DNA of 57,949 nt from an uncultured Sulfolobales archaeon (GTDB lineage: Archaea; Thermoproteota; Thermoprotei_A; Sulfolobales; NBVN01), in assembly GCA_938073905.1 (NCBI GenBank), contig CALJEN010000007.1, forward strand, positions 1-57,949. Direction: 5' to 3'. The number at the start of each line of letters is the position of its first letter. Positions within the stretch are counted from its first letter, which is position 1. This document shows positions 8,391 to 16,627 of the stretch, piece by piece. The notes under the pieces are model-generated. The model had not been told where the DNA came from and searched no databases. It worked only from the letters and a program-made list of their open reading frames with translations. The position numbers and the translations under genes were made by a program.

Positions 8391-8402
8391 TGCTTATATT
8401 CC
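8391..8402 (+). promoter_or_regulatory. TATA box upstream of purA
   Basis: TGCTTATATTCC lies about 45 bp before the chosen purA start and about 30 bp before an AGGTGGGAT sequence that could act as a ribosome binding site. It is the only AT-rich patch in a GC-rich gap. Confidence 0.5.
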
Positions 8403-8439
8403 CCAGCTCGATAAGCTAGGTGGGATACTGCCGGCAACA

Positions 8440-9426
8440 GTGGTGGTCGGCGGGTTCTTCGGAGACGAGGGAAAGGGTAGAGTAGTGGCCTACCTGGCCC
8501 TCAGGAGGAGCATCAGTCTGGCCATCAGGTGTGGGGCCATAAACGCCGGACACACGGTCGTCTACAGAGGCAGGACGTGGAAGCTAAGGTCTGTCCCGTC
8601 CGCCTTCGTGAACCCCTCAGTGGAGCTCGGCATAGCGGCGGGCAGTCTGGTGAGGGTCGACGCCCTCCTCAAGGAGATCGAGGACACCGGGTGCGCCGGG
8701 AGACTCTGCGTGGACATCAGAGCGGGTGTCATCGAGGAGGAGCACGCGCTGCGCGAGAGATCCTCCGAGCACTTGACCAAGACGGTGGGCTCCACGCTAC
8801 AAGGGGTCGGGGAAGCCATGGTCGATAGGGTCAGGAGAGTCCTCAGGCTGGCCAGGGATGTCCCGGAGCTGAGGGGCTACCTCTGCGACCTCTCGGAGAG
8901 AGCCAACGAGTACCTAGACGAGGAGCGCGAGGTGCTCGTCGAGGGCACCCAGGGGACCTTCCTCAGCCTCTACCACGGGACCTACCCCTACGTCACGAGC
9001 AGGGACACCACTGCCTCAGCGTTCCTGTCAGAGGTCGGCATAGGGCCAAAGAGGGTCGGAGACGTGATTGTGGTGCTCAAGTCTTACGTGACGAGGGTGG
9101 GGCCCGGGCCCCTGAGGGGGGAGTTGAGCTTCGAGGAGGCTGCCAGGTTGGGCTGGGTGGAGTACGGGACCGTCACGGGCAGGCCCAGGAGGGTGGCGCC
9201 CTTCGACCTGGAGCTGGCCAGAAAGGCCGTGGTCCTGAACTCAGCTACCGCGGTGGCCATAACGAAGGTCGACGCCCTCTTCCCCGAGGTGAGGGGGCTG
9301 AGAGACCCCTCGAGGCTCCCCAGGATGGTGAGGGACTGGGTGGAGCACGTAGAGTCCGCGCTCAGGGTCCCCGTCATAATGCTCGGCACCGGAGAGGAGG
9401 TCGAGGACGCAGTCTACCTGGGGTGA
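8440..9426 (+). CDS. purA: Adenylosuccinate synthetase (short archaeal form)
   Basis: The protein makes adenylosuccinate from IMP and aspartate with GTP, the first committed step to AMP. GGFFGDEGKGR at the N terminus is the GTP-binding glycine-rich loop, followed by AGHTVVYRG with the catalytic histidine; KTVGSTLQG, VEGTQGT and TVTGRPRRV are further family landmarks. At 328 residues it is the shortened form seen in archaea, about 100 residues less than bacterial PurA. GTG 8440 is the best canonical start; a CTG at 8428 would add PAT. The downstream oxidoreductase begins 4 nt after the stop. Confidence 0.93.
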   Translation: MVVGGFFGDEGKGRVVAYLALRRSISLAIRCGAINAGHTVVYRGRTWKLRSVPSAFVNPSVELGIAAGSLVRVDALLKEIEDTGCAGRLCVDIRAGVIEEEHALRERSSEHLTKTVGSTLQGVGEAMVDRVRRVLRLARDVPELRGYLCDLSERANEYLDEEREVLVEGTQGTFLSLYHGTYPYVTSRDTTASAFLSEVGIGPKRVGDVIVVLKSYVTRVGPGPLRGELSFEEAARLGWVEYGTVTGRPRRVAPFDLELARKAVVLNSATAVAITKVDALFPEVRGLRDPSRLPRMVRDWVEHVESALRVPVIMLGTGEEVEDAVYLG

Positions 9427-9430
9427 GGAA

Positions 9431-10831
9431 ATGAAGACCTTCGACGTCGCGGTGGTCGGCGCGGGACCCGCGGGTCTCTTCGCGGCCTACGAGCTGGTGA
9501 CGCACGGAGTGAAGAGTGTTCTCCTGATCGACGCCGGCAGAGACGTGAGGAAGAGGCACTGTCCCCTGCTCGCGGTCCACGCCTCCAAGGAGCTCGGGAT
9601 CTCGTGCGCCGGGTGCAGGCCCTGCAGCATGCTCCAGGGGATCGGGGGTGCAGGCCTCTTCAGCAGCGGAGCCATAAACCTCCACCCCCAGGTCGGCGGA
9701 GACCTGGTGCCCCTTCTCAAGAGCTACGGAAGAGCCGAGGAGATGATAAAGTACCTGGACGGCGTTCTGACGAAGTTCGGGATCCCGGAGGACTCCCTGA
9801 GAGTGCCGAACCCGGAGTTAGTCAAGGAGTGGGAGAGGAGAGCGGCCAAGGTCGGAGCGAAGCTGATAGCACCCGTCCAGAGGAGGCTGGGGACCGAGGA
9901 GAGCGTGGAGCTCACGAAGAGGCTCGTCGACTACCTGACAGCCGAGGGAGCGAAGATCTCCACCGAGACATTGGTGACCGACGTGGAGGCTTCCGGGGGA
10001 AGGTTCAGGCTCGCGACCGACCGGGGGATCGCGGAAGCGAGGAGAGTCGTCCTGGCTCCCGGCAGGTCGGGAGCAGCGTGGTTCTCGGAGGTCTCCAGGA
10101 AGCTTGGTATTCAGACAGTGCCGGGACCCCTGGACGTGGGCGTGAGGCTCGAGGTCCCGGACTACGTCATGGAGCCCCTGGTCTCGGTCATCGACGACCC
10201 CAAGGTGATAATGTACACGAAGACGTACGACGACAAGGTCAGGACGTTCTGCGTCAACCCGAGGGGGTTCGTGGTAGCAGAGAGGTACAACGGCTACGTA
10301 GCCGTCAACGGCGTGTCCTACCGGGGGCTGAAGTCCAGAAACACGAACCTGGCCCTGCTGGTCACTGTCCAGCTCACCGACCCCCTGGAGGACACAGTGG
10401 AGTACGGAAGGCAGATAGCCATGACGGCCACGAAGCTCGGCGGGGGGAAGCCGCTGATACAGAGGCTCGGAGACCTGCTGTCGGGGAGGAGGAGCACATG
10501 GTCTAGGATAGAGAGGAGCTCGGTGGAGCCGACGCTGAAGGACGTGACCCCCGGTGATATAGGGATGGCCCTCCCCTACAGGGTCGTCACGGACGTCGTC
10601 GAGGCTGTGGAGAGGCTAGACGACATGCTCCCCGGGCTAGCCTCGCACCAGAACCTGGTCTACGCACCTGAGATAAAGTTCTACAGCGTCCGCGCTATCG
10701 TCGACGAGTGGATGCAGACGACTGTCGAGGGGCTGTTCGTGGCGGGCGACGGCGCTGGCCTCTCGAGGGGGATCAACGGAGCCGCGATAACCGGGATACT
10801 GGCCGCGAGGGGGGTCCTGAGGAGCCTGTAG
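9431..10831 (+). CDS. NAD(P)/FAD-dependent oxidoreductase (COG2509-like)
   Basis: A 466-residue flavoprotein. The dinucleotide-binding GAGPAG motif is at residues 10-15, and the C terminus has the second FAD contact, GLFVAGDGAGLSRGINGA. A cysteine group CAGCRPC at about residues 59-65 precedes QGIGGAGLFSSGAINL and may bind a metal cluster or form a redox disulfide. These proteins resemble uncharacterised FAD-dependent dehydrogenases; the substrate is unknown. The ATG is preceded by GGTGAGG, a clear ribosome binding site, and only 4 nt separate it from purA, so the two are probably cotranscribed. Confidence 0.85.
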   Translation: MKTFDVAVVGAGPAGLFAAYELVTHGVKSVLLIDAGRDVRKRHCPLLAVHASKELGISCAGCRPCSMLQGIGGAGLFSSGAINLHPQVGGDLVPLLKSYGRAEEMIKYLDGVLTKFGIPEDSLRVPNPELVKEWERRAAKVGAKLIAPVQRRLGTEESVELTKRLVDYLTAEGAKISTETLVTDVEASGGRFRLATDRGIAEARRVVLAPGRSGAAWFSEVSRKLGIQTVPGPLDVGVRLEVPDYVMEPLVSVIDDPKVIMYTKTYDDKVRTFCVNPRGFVVAERYNGYVAVNGVSYRGLKSRNTNLALLVTVQLTDPLEDTVEYGRQIAMTATKLGGGKPLIQRLGDLLSGRRSTWSRIERSSVEPTLKDVTPGDIGMALPYRVVTDVVEAVERLDDMLPGLASHQNLVYAPEIKFYSVRAIVDEWMQTTVEGLFVAGDGAGLSRGINGAAITGILAARGVLRSL

Positions 10832-10928
10832 CCCGTGAAGCCCCCGGAGCGGTGCGGAGTAGGACCGGACGGGCGAGGCAGAGCCGCGGGCCTACTCCTC
10901 CGACTTCCCGGTCTCCACCCCCGCTCGA

Positions 10929-11164
10929 CTAGCCGATGACCACCACATACCTCGCCACGATGGGCCTTACGCCTGTCGTCCTGTACCTCTCGCTGAGGCG
11001 GCTCTCGGCCTTCGTAAGCTTATCCACGGTCACCCTGACGTCCTGGCCCGGGCCGGTGCGCTTCCAACTAACCCTCAGCATTACCACGGTCGCTCTGAAG
11101 GTCGTGTCCGTGTAGTCAAGGAAGCCCAGAAGCGTGCTGAACGGCTGAGGGAGGGCTTCTGCTA
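10929..11164 (-). pseudogene. Possible gene relic in the purA/PD-DEXK gap
   Basis: The gap 10832-11325 holds no recognised gene. On the minus strand one frame stays open for about 78 codons up to the stop at 10929, ending in RPIVARYVVVIG, but the only ATG (11081) would give 50 residues. Just upstream, 11166-11311 is open in another frame. Their composition resembles coding sequence here, so this may be a decayed gene broken by a frameshift. I do not recognise the product. Confidence 0.25.
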
Positions 11165-11325
11165 TAGCTTACCGATTGATTACCTGTTGGCCCCGGGTCG
11201 CCACCTCCGGAGGACCAACGAAAGGCTCGCAGAGGCGGCAACTCTTGAGAGTGTGGACGACCTTGAGGAGCCAGCGGTTGCTCAGCCCCAGACGTACGCT
11301 CTCCGCGTCACTTAGCTAGCAGAAC

Positions 11326-12603
11326 CTACAGCCCATTGGCTCTCCTCAGGAGCTCACCGATGGCCGAGGCGACGTCTCCCAAGCCGGCCCTCTCGGCGTA
11401 CTCGGAGAGCCTGACCACTACCTCCACCGGGAGGTCCACGCTCACGTACTCGACCCCCAGGAACGAGCCGCAGCTCTCGACGGCCTCCGCCACGGGTTTC
11501 AGCTTCTCCCTCTCGAAGCCGACGCCGTCCACCACCTCGATCCCGCTGCCCTCCAGCTCGGACTTGAGGGGGCCGGGGACCTCCGATCTCGAGACCAGGA
11601 TAGACCTCCTCGGCCTGTAGAGAGATGCGTAGAGCTGGACCAGCTTGTGCTCCCTGATCCTGAGGGACCTCCCCTCCTCGACGCTCTTCCTGATCTCGCT
11701 CCTCTTCACTCCCAGGGCATCCGCGAGCCCGGCGTAGAGCCCGCTGAGCCACATGCTCCTCCACTCCTCGGCCGTGAGAGGGCTCTTCTTGAAGTAGCTC
11801 TTCAAGTCCCTGGACCTCTCGTACCAGTCCGTGAGCTCCTTGAACTCCACTATCATGTCCGGTCTCCTAACCGGGGGACTGGAGCCGAGCTCCACTATGT
11901 CCATCACCTTCCCCGAGTATACCAGGAGGTCGGGCCTGAGCGTAGTGTAGAGAGACCAGACGGCCTGGAGGTCCTCGCTGTCCTCCCACGAGAGGGGCCT
12001 GGGAGCCTCGTAGAAGAAGCTGATGAACCCCCTCCTGGGGTTGAAGACCACTATGTTCGGGGGTATCTTGCCGAGCTTCTGCTTCCCGGCCCTGTCTATG
12101 GTCAGGTACCTGTGCTCGGGGAAGTGCATCGAGAAGCCCCTCTCGGAGAGGTGGTTGAGGATAGCCGAGAAGCCCCAGACCTGGTACGCGGACCTCATGT
12201 TAGTCCTGAGGGACGTGTAGACGGCCGACGAGCACTTCTTGACCAGCTCCTTCGACCCCATCTTTCCGCGAGCGTAGTCGTAGACGTAGACGAAGATCTT
12301 CTTCTTCAGGTGGGCCAGTGGGTTCTCCCTGAACGACTTGAACTCCCGCGGCAGGCTGTAGCCGGAGAGCCTGTACCGCCTGCTGAGGGTCTCGAGCTCC
12401 GAGTCCACCTTTCCGAGCCACTCCTCGGCCTCCGCGAGCTCCCTGCCCACCACGTCCAGTATGAAGCACTCCCTGAACCTGGAGACGAGCTCCGAGACCC
12501 TGGCGTCGCGGATCGTCGGTATCAGAGCCCCCTCGGAGACCTCGACCGAGAAGGCCCTCCTCAGCTCCGAGAGGATCCCCTCCCACTCGCAGTTCTCCCT
12601 CAA
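11326..12603 (-). CDS. Unrecognised protein with a PD-(D/E)XK-like nuclease motif
   Basis: A soluble 425-residue protein. In its middle, RPDLLVYSGK (about residue 225) is followed by RRPDMIVEFKELTDWYER (about 250), which resembles the D...ExK core of PD-(D/E)XK nucleases; this is an inference from motif shape only. The N-terminal third is helical and charged. A motif LKKKIFVYVYDYARGK suggests a nucleic-acid-binding surface. The start is TTG at 12603; an AT-rich TTAAGCTTT lies about 30 bp upstream on the minus strand. It has no operon partner: the neighbouring P-type ATPase gene ends 64 nt upstream on the same strand. Confidence 0.6.
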   Translation of the reverse strand: MRENCEWEGILSELRRAFSVEVSEGALIPTIRDARVSELVSRFRECFILDVVGRELAEAEEWLGKVDSELETLSRRYRLSGYSLPREFKSFRENPLAHLKKKIFVYVYDYARGKMGSKELVKKCSSAVYTSLRTNMRSAYQVWGFSAILNHLSERGFSMHFPEHRYLTIDRAGKQKLGKIPPNIVVFNPRRGFISFFYEAPRPLSWEDSEDLQAVWSLYTTLRPDLLVYSGKVMDIVELGSSPPVRRPDMIVEFKELTDWYERSRDLKSYFKKSPLTAEEWRSMWLSGLYAGLADALGVKRSEIRKSVEEGRSLRIREHKLVQLYASLYRPRRSILVSRSEVPGPLKSELEGSGIEVVDGVGFEREKLKPVAEAVESCGSFLGVEYVSVDLPVEVVVRLSEYAERAGLGDVASAIGELLRRANGL

Positions 12604-12667
12604 CTCGGTTCCCCGAGCTCTAGCGGACTGAAAGCTTAACTCCTCAGAAGGAGGGCGGGCTCGGAAC

Positions 12668-15343
12668 TCATAGCCTGACCCTCATCAGCTTGCGCGTCTC
12701 GTCGACCGCCACCACGGCCACCGGCACGAGCATTAGGTACGCCCACAGGCTCGGGGGCAGGGGCACCACCTTGAACACGGAGGACAGCGGCGTGTAGAGG
12801 ACTGCCAGCTGGAGAACCAGCGAGGCCACCACGGCCGGCAGGAGCCACCTGTTCCGCGGCAGTCTCCAGAAGGGGATGTTCTCGCTCCTGGACACAAGCG
12901 CTCTCCCGAACTCCGAGACCACGAGAGCCGTGAAGGCCGCCGTTTGCGCGAGCTCGTAGGAGAACCTCAAGAGCCCCTGGTAGACCGCTAGCACGAGGGC
13001 CCCTATCAGAGAGCCCATCATCGTGTAGTAGACCACCTTCCTCCTAGTTATGAACCCCTCGTCCGGAGACCTCGGAGGCCTCTCCATTATGCCGGGCTCC
13101 GCGGGCTCAAGACCCAGAGCTACGGCCGGGAGAGCGTCCGTCGTCACGTTCACCCACAGGATGTGTATCGGCTTCAGCGGCGGCGGGAGGAAGAGCAGCT
13201 GGGACCCGAAGATCGTGGCCACCTCGCCGAAGTTGCAGGTGAGGAGGTAGTTTATCGGCTTCTTCAGGTTCTCGAAGATCACTCTCCCCTCCCTTATCGC
13301 CTCGACAATGGTGGCGAAGTTGTCGTCGAGTAACACGAGCTGGGAGACCTCCTTTGTCACCTCGGTGCCCTTTATGCCCATCGCGACCCCCACGTCGGCC
13401 ATCTTCAGTGCGGGTGCGTCGTTGACCCCGTCTCCGGTCATGGCCACCCTGTAGCCCTTCGACTTCAGGGCCTTCACTATCCTGGCCTTGTGCTCCGGCG
13501 TCACTCTCGCGTAGACCGTCACCCTGTCGACGATCTTGACGAAGTCTTCGTCGCTCATGGAGTCGAGCTGCCAGCCCTCGAGTACCGAGCCCTCGCTGAC
13601 CTCGAGCCCTATCATCCTGGCCACCGCGACGGCCGTCAGCTTGTGATCTCCGGTCACCATTACAACCCTTATGCCGGCCCTCCGCGCGGACTCTACGGCC
13701 TCCCTGACCCCCTCTCTCGGCGGGTCTATGATTCCCAGAACGGCGATGAACGTGAGGTCCCTCTCGACGTCCTCGGAATCCCAGTCCTCTGAGCCCTCTC
13801 CGAGGACTCTGCACGCGACTCCCAGAGTCCTGAAGCCCTGGGAGGCCAGCTCCTCGATAGACTTCAGCAGTTCGGCGCGCGACTCCTCGGTGAGCGGGAG
13901 CTCGCCGTCGGCAGCCAACACCCTAGTGGAGAGCTTGAGGAGTATCTCCGGTGCACCGGTTACCACGGCCACATAGCTGTCGCGATGCCTGTGGATCGTC
14001 GACTTCCTCTTTCTGAACCTGTCAAAGGGGTTCACCTTGACCACCTCTAGCCTCTTGAGGGCCTCCTCCGCTCCATCCCTGCCGAGCCCTCTGCGAGCTA
14101 AGACGGCCGCTGCCACCTCCGTGGGGGGACCCTTGGCCGCCAGCCTGTCCCCCCTATACTCTATCTCTACGTCGGGGCTCGTGTGGGCCGCCAGGAGCTC
14201 GAGGAGGTGCCTCAGCCTGCCGCCGGCGTCGCTCCCGCTGACCAGGGCTATGCCACTACCCTCCCCGGCCTCATAGAGGGAGTCCAGGAACCTGACGAGC
14301 TTAACGGTCATCTCCCCCTTGGTTATCGTCCCGGTCTTGTCGCTGCATATCACGTCCACAGACCCGAGGGCCTCAACGGCAGCAAGCCTCCTCACTAGGG
14401 CGTTCTTCTTGGCCATCCTATAGGCACCTACGGCCAGGACGGCCGTGGCTATGGCCGGCAGCCCCTCGGGTATCGCCGCGACGGCGAGGGCCACCGAGGT
14501 CATGAAGGCCTCCAGCACGCCCAGGTACCCCTCGGCTAGGGAGGTCACGAAAACGATCCCCGCTATGGTCAGTACGACTGCCCCTATCCTCTTCCCGAAC
14601 CTGTCGAGCTCCCTCTCGAGAGGGCTCCTCTCCTCCCTGGTCTCGGCTACGGCCCTAGCTATCCCGCCCAGCACAGTGTTCATTCCGGTGGCCACGACTA
14701 CGGCCCTACCCCTCCCTCTGACAACCATCGTCCCCCTGAACACCATGTTGATTCTCTCGTTGACGGGGGTCTCCGGAGGCAGTACCCTATCGGCGTACTT
14801 CTCGACCGGGACGGACTCGCCGGTCAGGGGGGACTCGTCGACCTCTAAGTCCTCCACCTCCACGAGCCTTCCGTCGGCCGGGATCAGGTCACCCTCCCTG
14901 AGGAGGAGCACGTCCCCGGGTACCACCTCCGTCGAGTCCACCTCGACTACCCGACCACCCCTCAGCACCCTGCACCTGGGAGACGCGAGCTTCCTGAGGG
15001 CCTCCATGGCCCTCTCCGCCTTGTACTCCTGGGCGAAGCCCATGACTCCCATCAGGACGACTATCAGGGCTATCGCGATAGCGTCGACCACCTCCCCCAG
15101 AGCGGCGGATATGGCTGTGGCGACCAGGAGTATCCCTATGAGGAAGTTGGCGAACTGCCTGAGGAACATCTCCAGGGGGGTGACCCTCTTGACCTCGACC
15201 ACGTTCTTCCCGTACCGCGCCAGCCTCTCGAGGGCCTCCTCTTCCGGCAGCCCCCTGTCCAGATCCGCACCGAGGGCTCTAGCGACCTCGGCCGGCTCTA
15301 GCGAGTGGTACTGCCCTATCGTTACACCCCCGCAGTTGCGCAC
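12668..15343 (-). CDS. Calcium-type P-type cation ATPase (P2A family)
   Basis: An 891-residue ion pump. The phosphorylation motif CSDKTGTITKGEM is at about residue 335, the actuator loop is SPLTGESVPVEKY, the hinge is AMTGDGVNDAPALK, and the M4 motif is AAIPEGLPA as in SERCA and PMCA. The N terminus carries the cation-ATPase N domain (YHSLEPAEVARALG). It probably exports Ca2+ or Mn2+. Four C-terminal helices after NVTTDALPAVALG complete the ten-helix plan. The GTG at 15343 is the only canonical start; a TATA-like CCTTTTAGG lies unusually close upstream, so the true start is uncertain. Confidence 0.93.
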   Translation of the reverse strand: MRNCGGVTIGQYHSLEPAEVARALGADLDRGLPEEEALERLARYGKNVVEVKRVTPLEMFLRQFANFLIGILLVATAISAALGEVVDAIAIALIVVLMGVMGFAQEYKAERAMEALRKLASPRCRVLRGGRVVEVDSTEVVPGDVLLLREGDLIPADGRLVEVEDLEVDESPLTGESVPVEKYADRVLPPETPVNERINMVFRGTMVVRGRGRAVVVATGMNTVLGGIARAVAETREERSPLERELDRFGKRIGAVVLTIAGIVFVTSLAEGYLGVLEAFMTSVALAVAAIPEGLPAIATAVLAVGAYRMAKKNALVRRLAAVEALGSVDVICSDKTGTITKGEMTVKLVRFLDSLYEAGEGSGIALVSGSDAGGRLRHLLELLAAHTSPDVEIEYRGDRLAAKGPPTEVAAAVLARRGLGRDGAEEALKRLEVVKVNPFDRFRKRKSTIHRHRDSYVAVVTGAPEILLKLSTRVLAADGELPLTEESRAELLKSIEELASQGFRTLGVACRVLGEGSEDWDSEDVERDLTFIAVLGIIDPPREGVREAVESARRAGIRVVMVTGDHKLTAVAVARMIGLEVSEGSVLEGWQLDSMSDEDFVKIVDRVTVYARVTPEHKARIVKALKSKGYRVAMTGDGVNDAPALKMADVGVAMGIKGTEVTKEVSQLVLLDDNFATIVEAIREGRVIFENLKKPINYLLTCNFGEVATIFGSQLLFLPPPLKPIHILWVNVTTDALPAVALGLEPAEPGIMERPPRSPDEGFITRRKVVYYTMMGSLIGALVLAVYQGLLRFSYELAQTAAFTALVVSEFGRALVSRSENIPFWRLPRNRWLLPAVVASLVLQLAVLYTPLSSVFKVVPLPPSLWAYLMLVPVAVVAVDETRKLMRVRL

Positions 15344-15616
15344 GCCTCCGCCTAAAAGGCTGAGTCCGCCGATGCTTGCATCGGCCTTCGACAGACTCGG
15401 CGGACCGTCGCGATTCGACGGCCTGAAGGCTGTGAGCTTCTCTCCGGGGCTCCGATGACCGCTGACAGGGGGTACGAGCAGCGGTCTCGGGAGCTCAGCG
15501 TTACGCGCGAGGCTCCCCCGCGTACGGGGCGGGCCTCAATCCCCGAGGCATACCACCTGAAGGACCCGTGCTCCCTAGGAGCGTTCGCGATCATAGCGCC
15601 AACGTTATTAGCTTAC

Positions 15617-16627
15617 ATGTCAGCGGCTCCAGGGAGGAGGACGCTAGTCAAGCTCTTAGAAGAGGTAGTCGAGGCGAGCCTCAGGAGGCGCTCCGCGACC
15701 GGCCACGCGGCCGCGGGCGAGCTTGAGAGCCTGGAAGTCGTCCCCCTTAGGGTTGTCGAATACTTCGACCTCTTGTTCAGCTCCGCGGCGGTGGACGTGG
15801 CCTCGGCGAGCCTCTACCTGGGCGGCAACTACGTGGGGATAGCCGGGCTCTCCCTCGTTACCCCCGGGAGCCTCACGGTCTACCCCTCCACCACCTCGGA
15901 GTCCCTCTCGGGACCCCCGTTCGTATCGTCTCTGAGGAGGTTGAGCGCGCCAGCTCCGGGACTCACCGACAGGTACGTAGAGCTCGGGATACCCTACGAG
16001 GAGGATCCGTACGCGGAGCCCGGCGTCCTGGAGTCCGACGTCAGGCTGGCTCTCGAGCTCTACGGAATCGGTGCCGCGGTGAGCTCCGGGGCTAGGTACG
16101 TGCTCATCGACGGGCCCCTGGTCCCGCCGCAGAGGCTCTACCACAGACCCGGCTACTGGGCCGATGAGGTCGCTCTCCTCAACGCCAAGAGGGCCCGCTA
16201 CATAAGGGAGGCGGCTAGCGAGGGCAGGGTCGTGGTGGGGTTCGTCAAGAGGGTCGGCACCGGGACACTGGAGGCAGAGCTTCCCCACGAGGTCAGACCC
16301 TCGGCCGTAGGGCCCGTGGTGTCCCGCGGAGAGCTCGACGTCTGCTCGTTCTACCTGCTGACCGGGTCCCCGGGGTACTCCCATGTCCTCGGTAGGGTAG
16401 AGATCCCGTGCTCTACCGCCGAGAGCCTGGGCCCCTCCGGTCTTTCAGACCTCCTCTCCATGGTCTACTCGTCGTGCTCCAGCCTAGCCCTCTCCGTGCC
16501 CTACGGGATCTACGTAGCCGACAGGGTCTCCAAGAACTTGGTGAAGAGGCTGACCGGGCTGGTCGAGCTGGTAGCTAAGTCGAGGGGCATCCTGGCCGTG
16601 CTCCCGGGTGAGCTCTCGCATGGGTAG
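15617..16627 (+). CDS. NurA-domain nuclease-like protein, second paralog
   Basis: About 336 residues from ATG 15617. The NurA pattern is visible: VDVASASLYLGGNYVGIAG (motif I with Asp), YVLIDGPLVPPQRLY (motif with Asp-Gly) and VVVGFVKRVGTGTL. NurA nucleases resect DNA ends together with HerA translocases. The next gene encodes a HerA-like ATPase and overlaps it by 8 nt, so the two form a pair separate from the main nurA-herA-mre11-rad50 operon at 23504-29649. The frame is open back to 15455, but GTTATTAGCTTAC at about 15605 looks like a promoter, so the shorter protein is preferred. Confidence 0.7.
   Translation: MSAAPGRRTLVKLLEEVVEASLRRRSATGHAAAGELESLEVVPLRVVEYFDLLFSSAAVDVASASLYLGGNYVGIAGLSLVTPGSLTVYPSTTSESLSGPPFVSSLRRLSAPAPGLTDRYVELGIPYEEDPYAEPGVLESDVRLALELYGIGAAVSSGARYVLIDGPLVPPQRLYHRPGYWADEVALLNAKRARYIREAASEGRVVVGFVKRVGTGTLEAELPHEVRPSAVGPVVSRGELDVCSFYLLTGSPGYSHVLGRVEIPCSTAESLGPSGLSDLLSMVYSSCSSLALSVPYGIYVADRVSKNLVKRLTGLVELVAKSRGILAVLPGELSHG

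Noticed and set aside
11647-12639. 330-residue open frame on the plus strand opposite the PD-(D/E)XK-like gene
   Set aside because: Low-complexity Leu/Pro/Glu/Arg-rich translation typical of a GC-rich antisense frame; the minus-strand protein is far more natural.
15370-15392. CCGATGC/GCATCGG hairpin between the P-ATPase and NurA-like genes
   Set aside because: Short palindrome with no T tract or conserved context; not enough for a terminator or regulatory RNA call.
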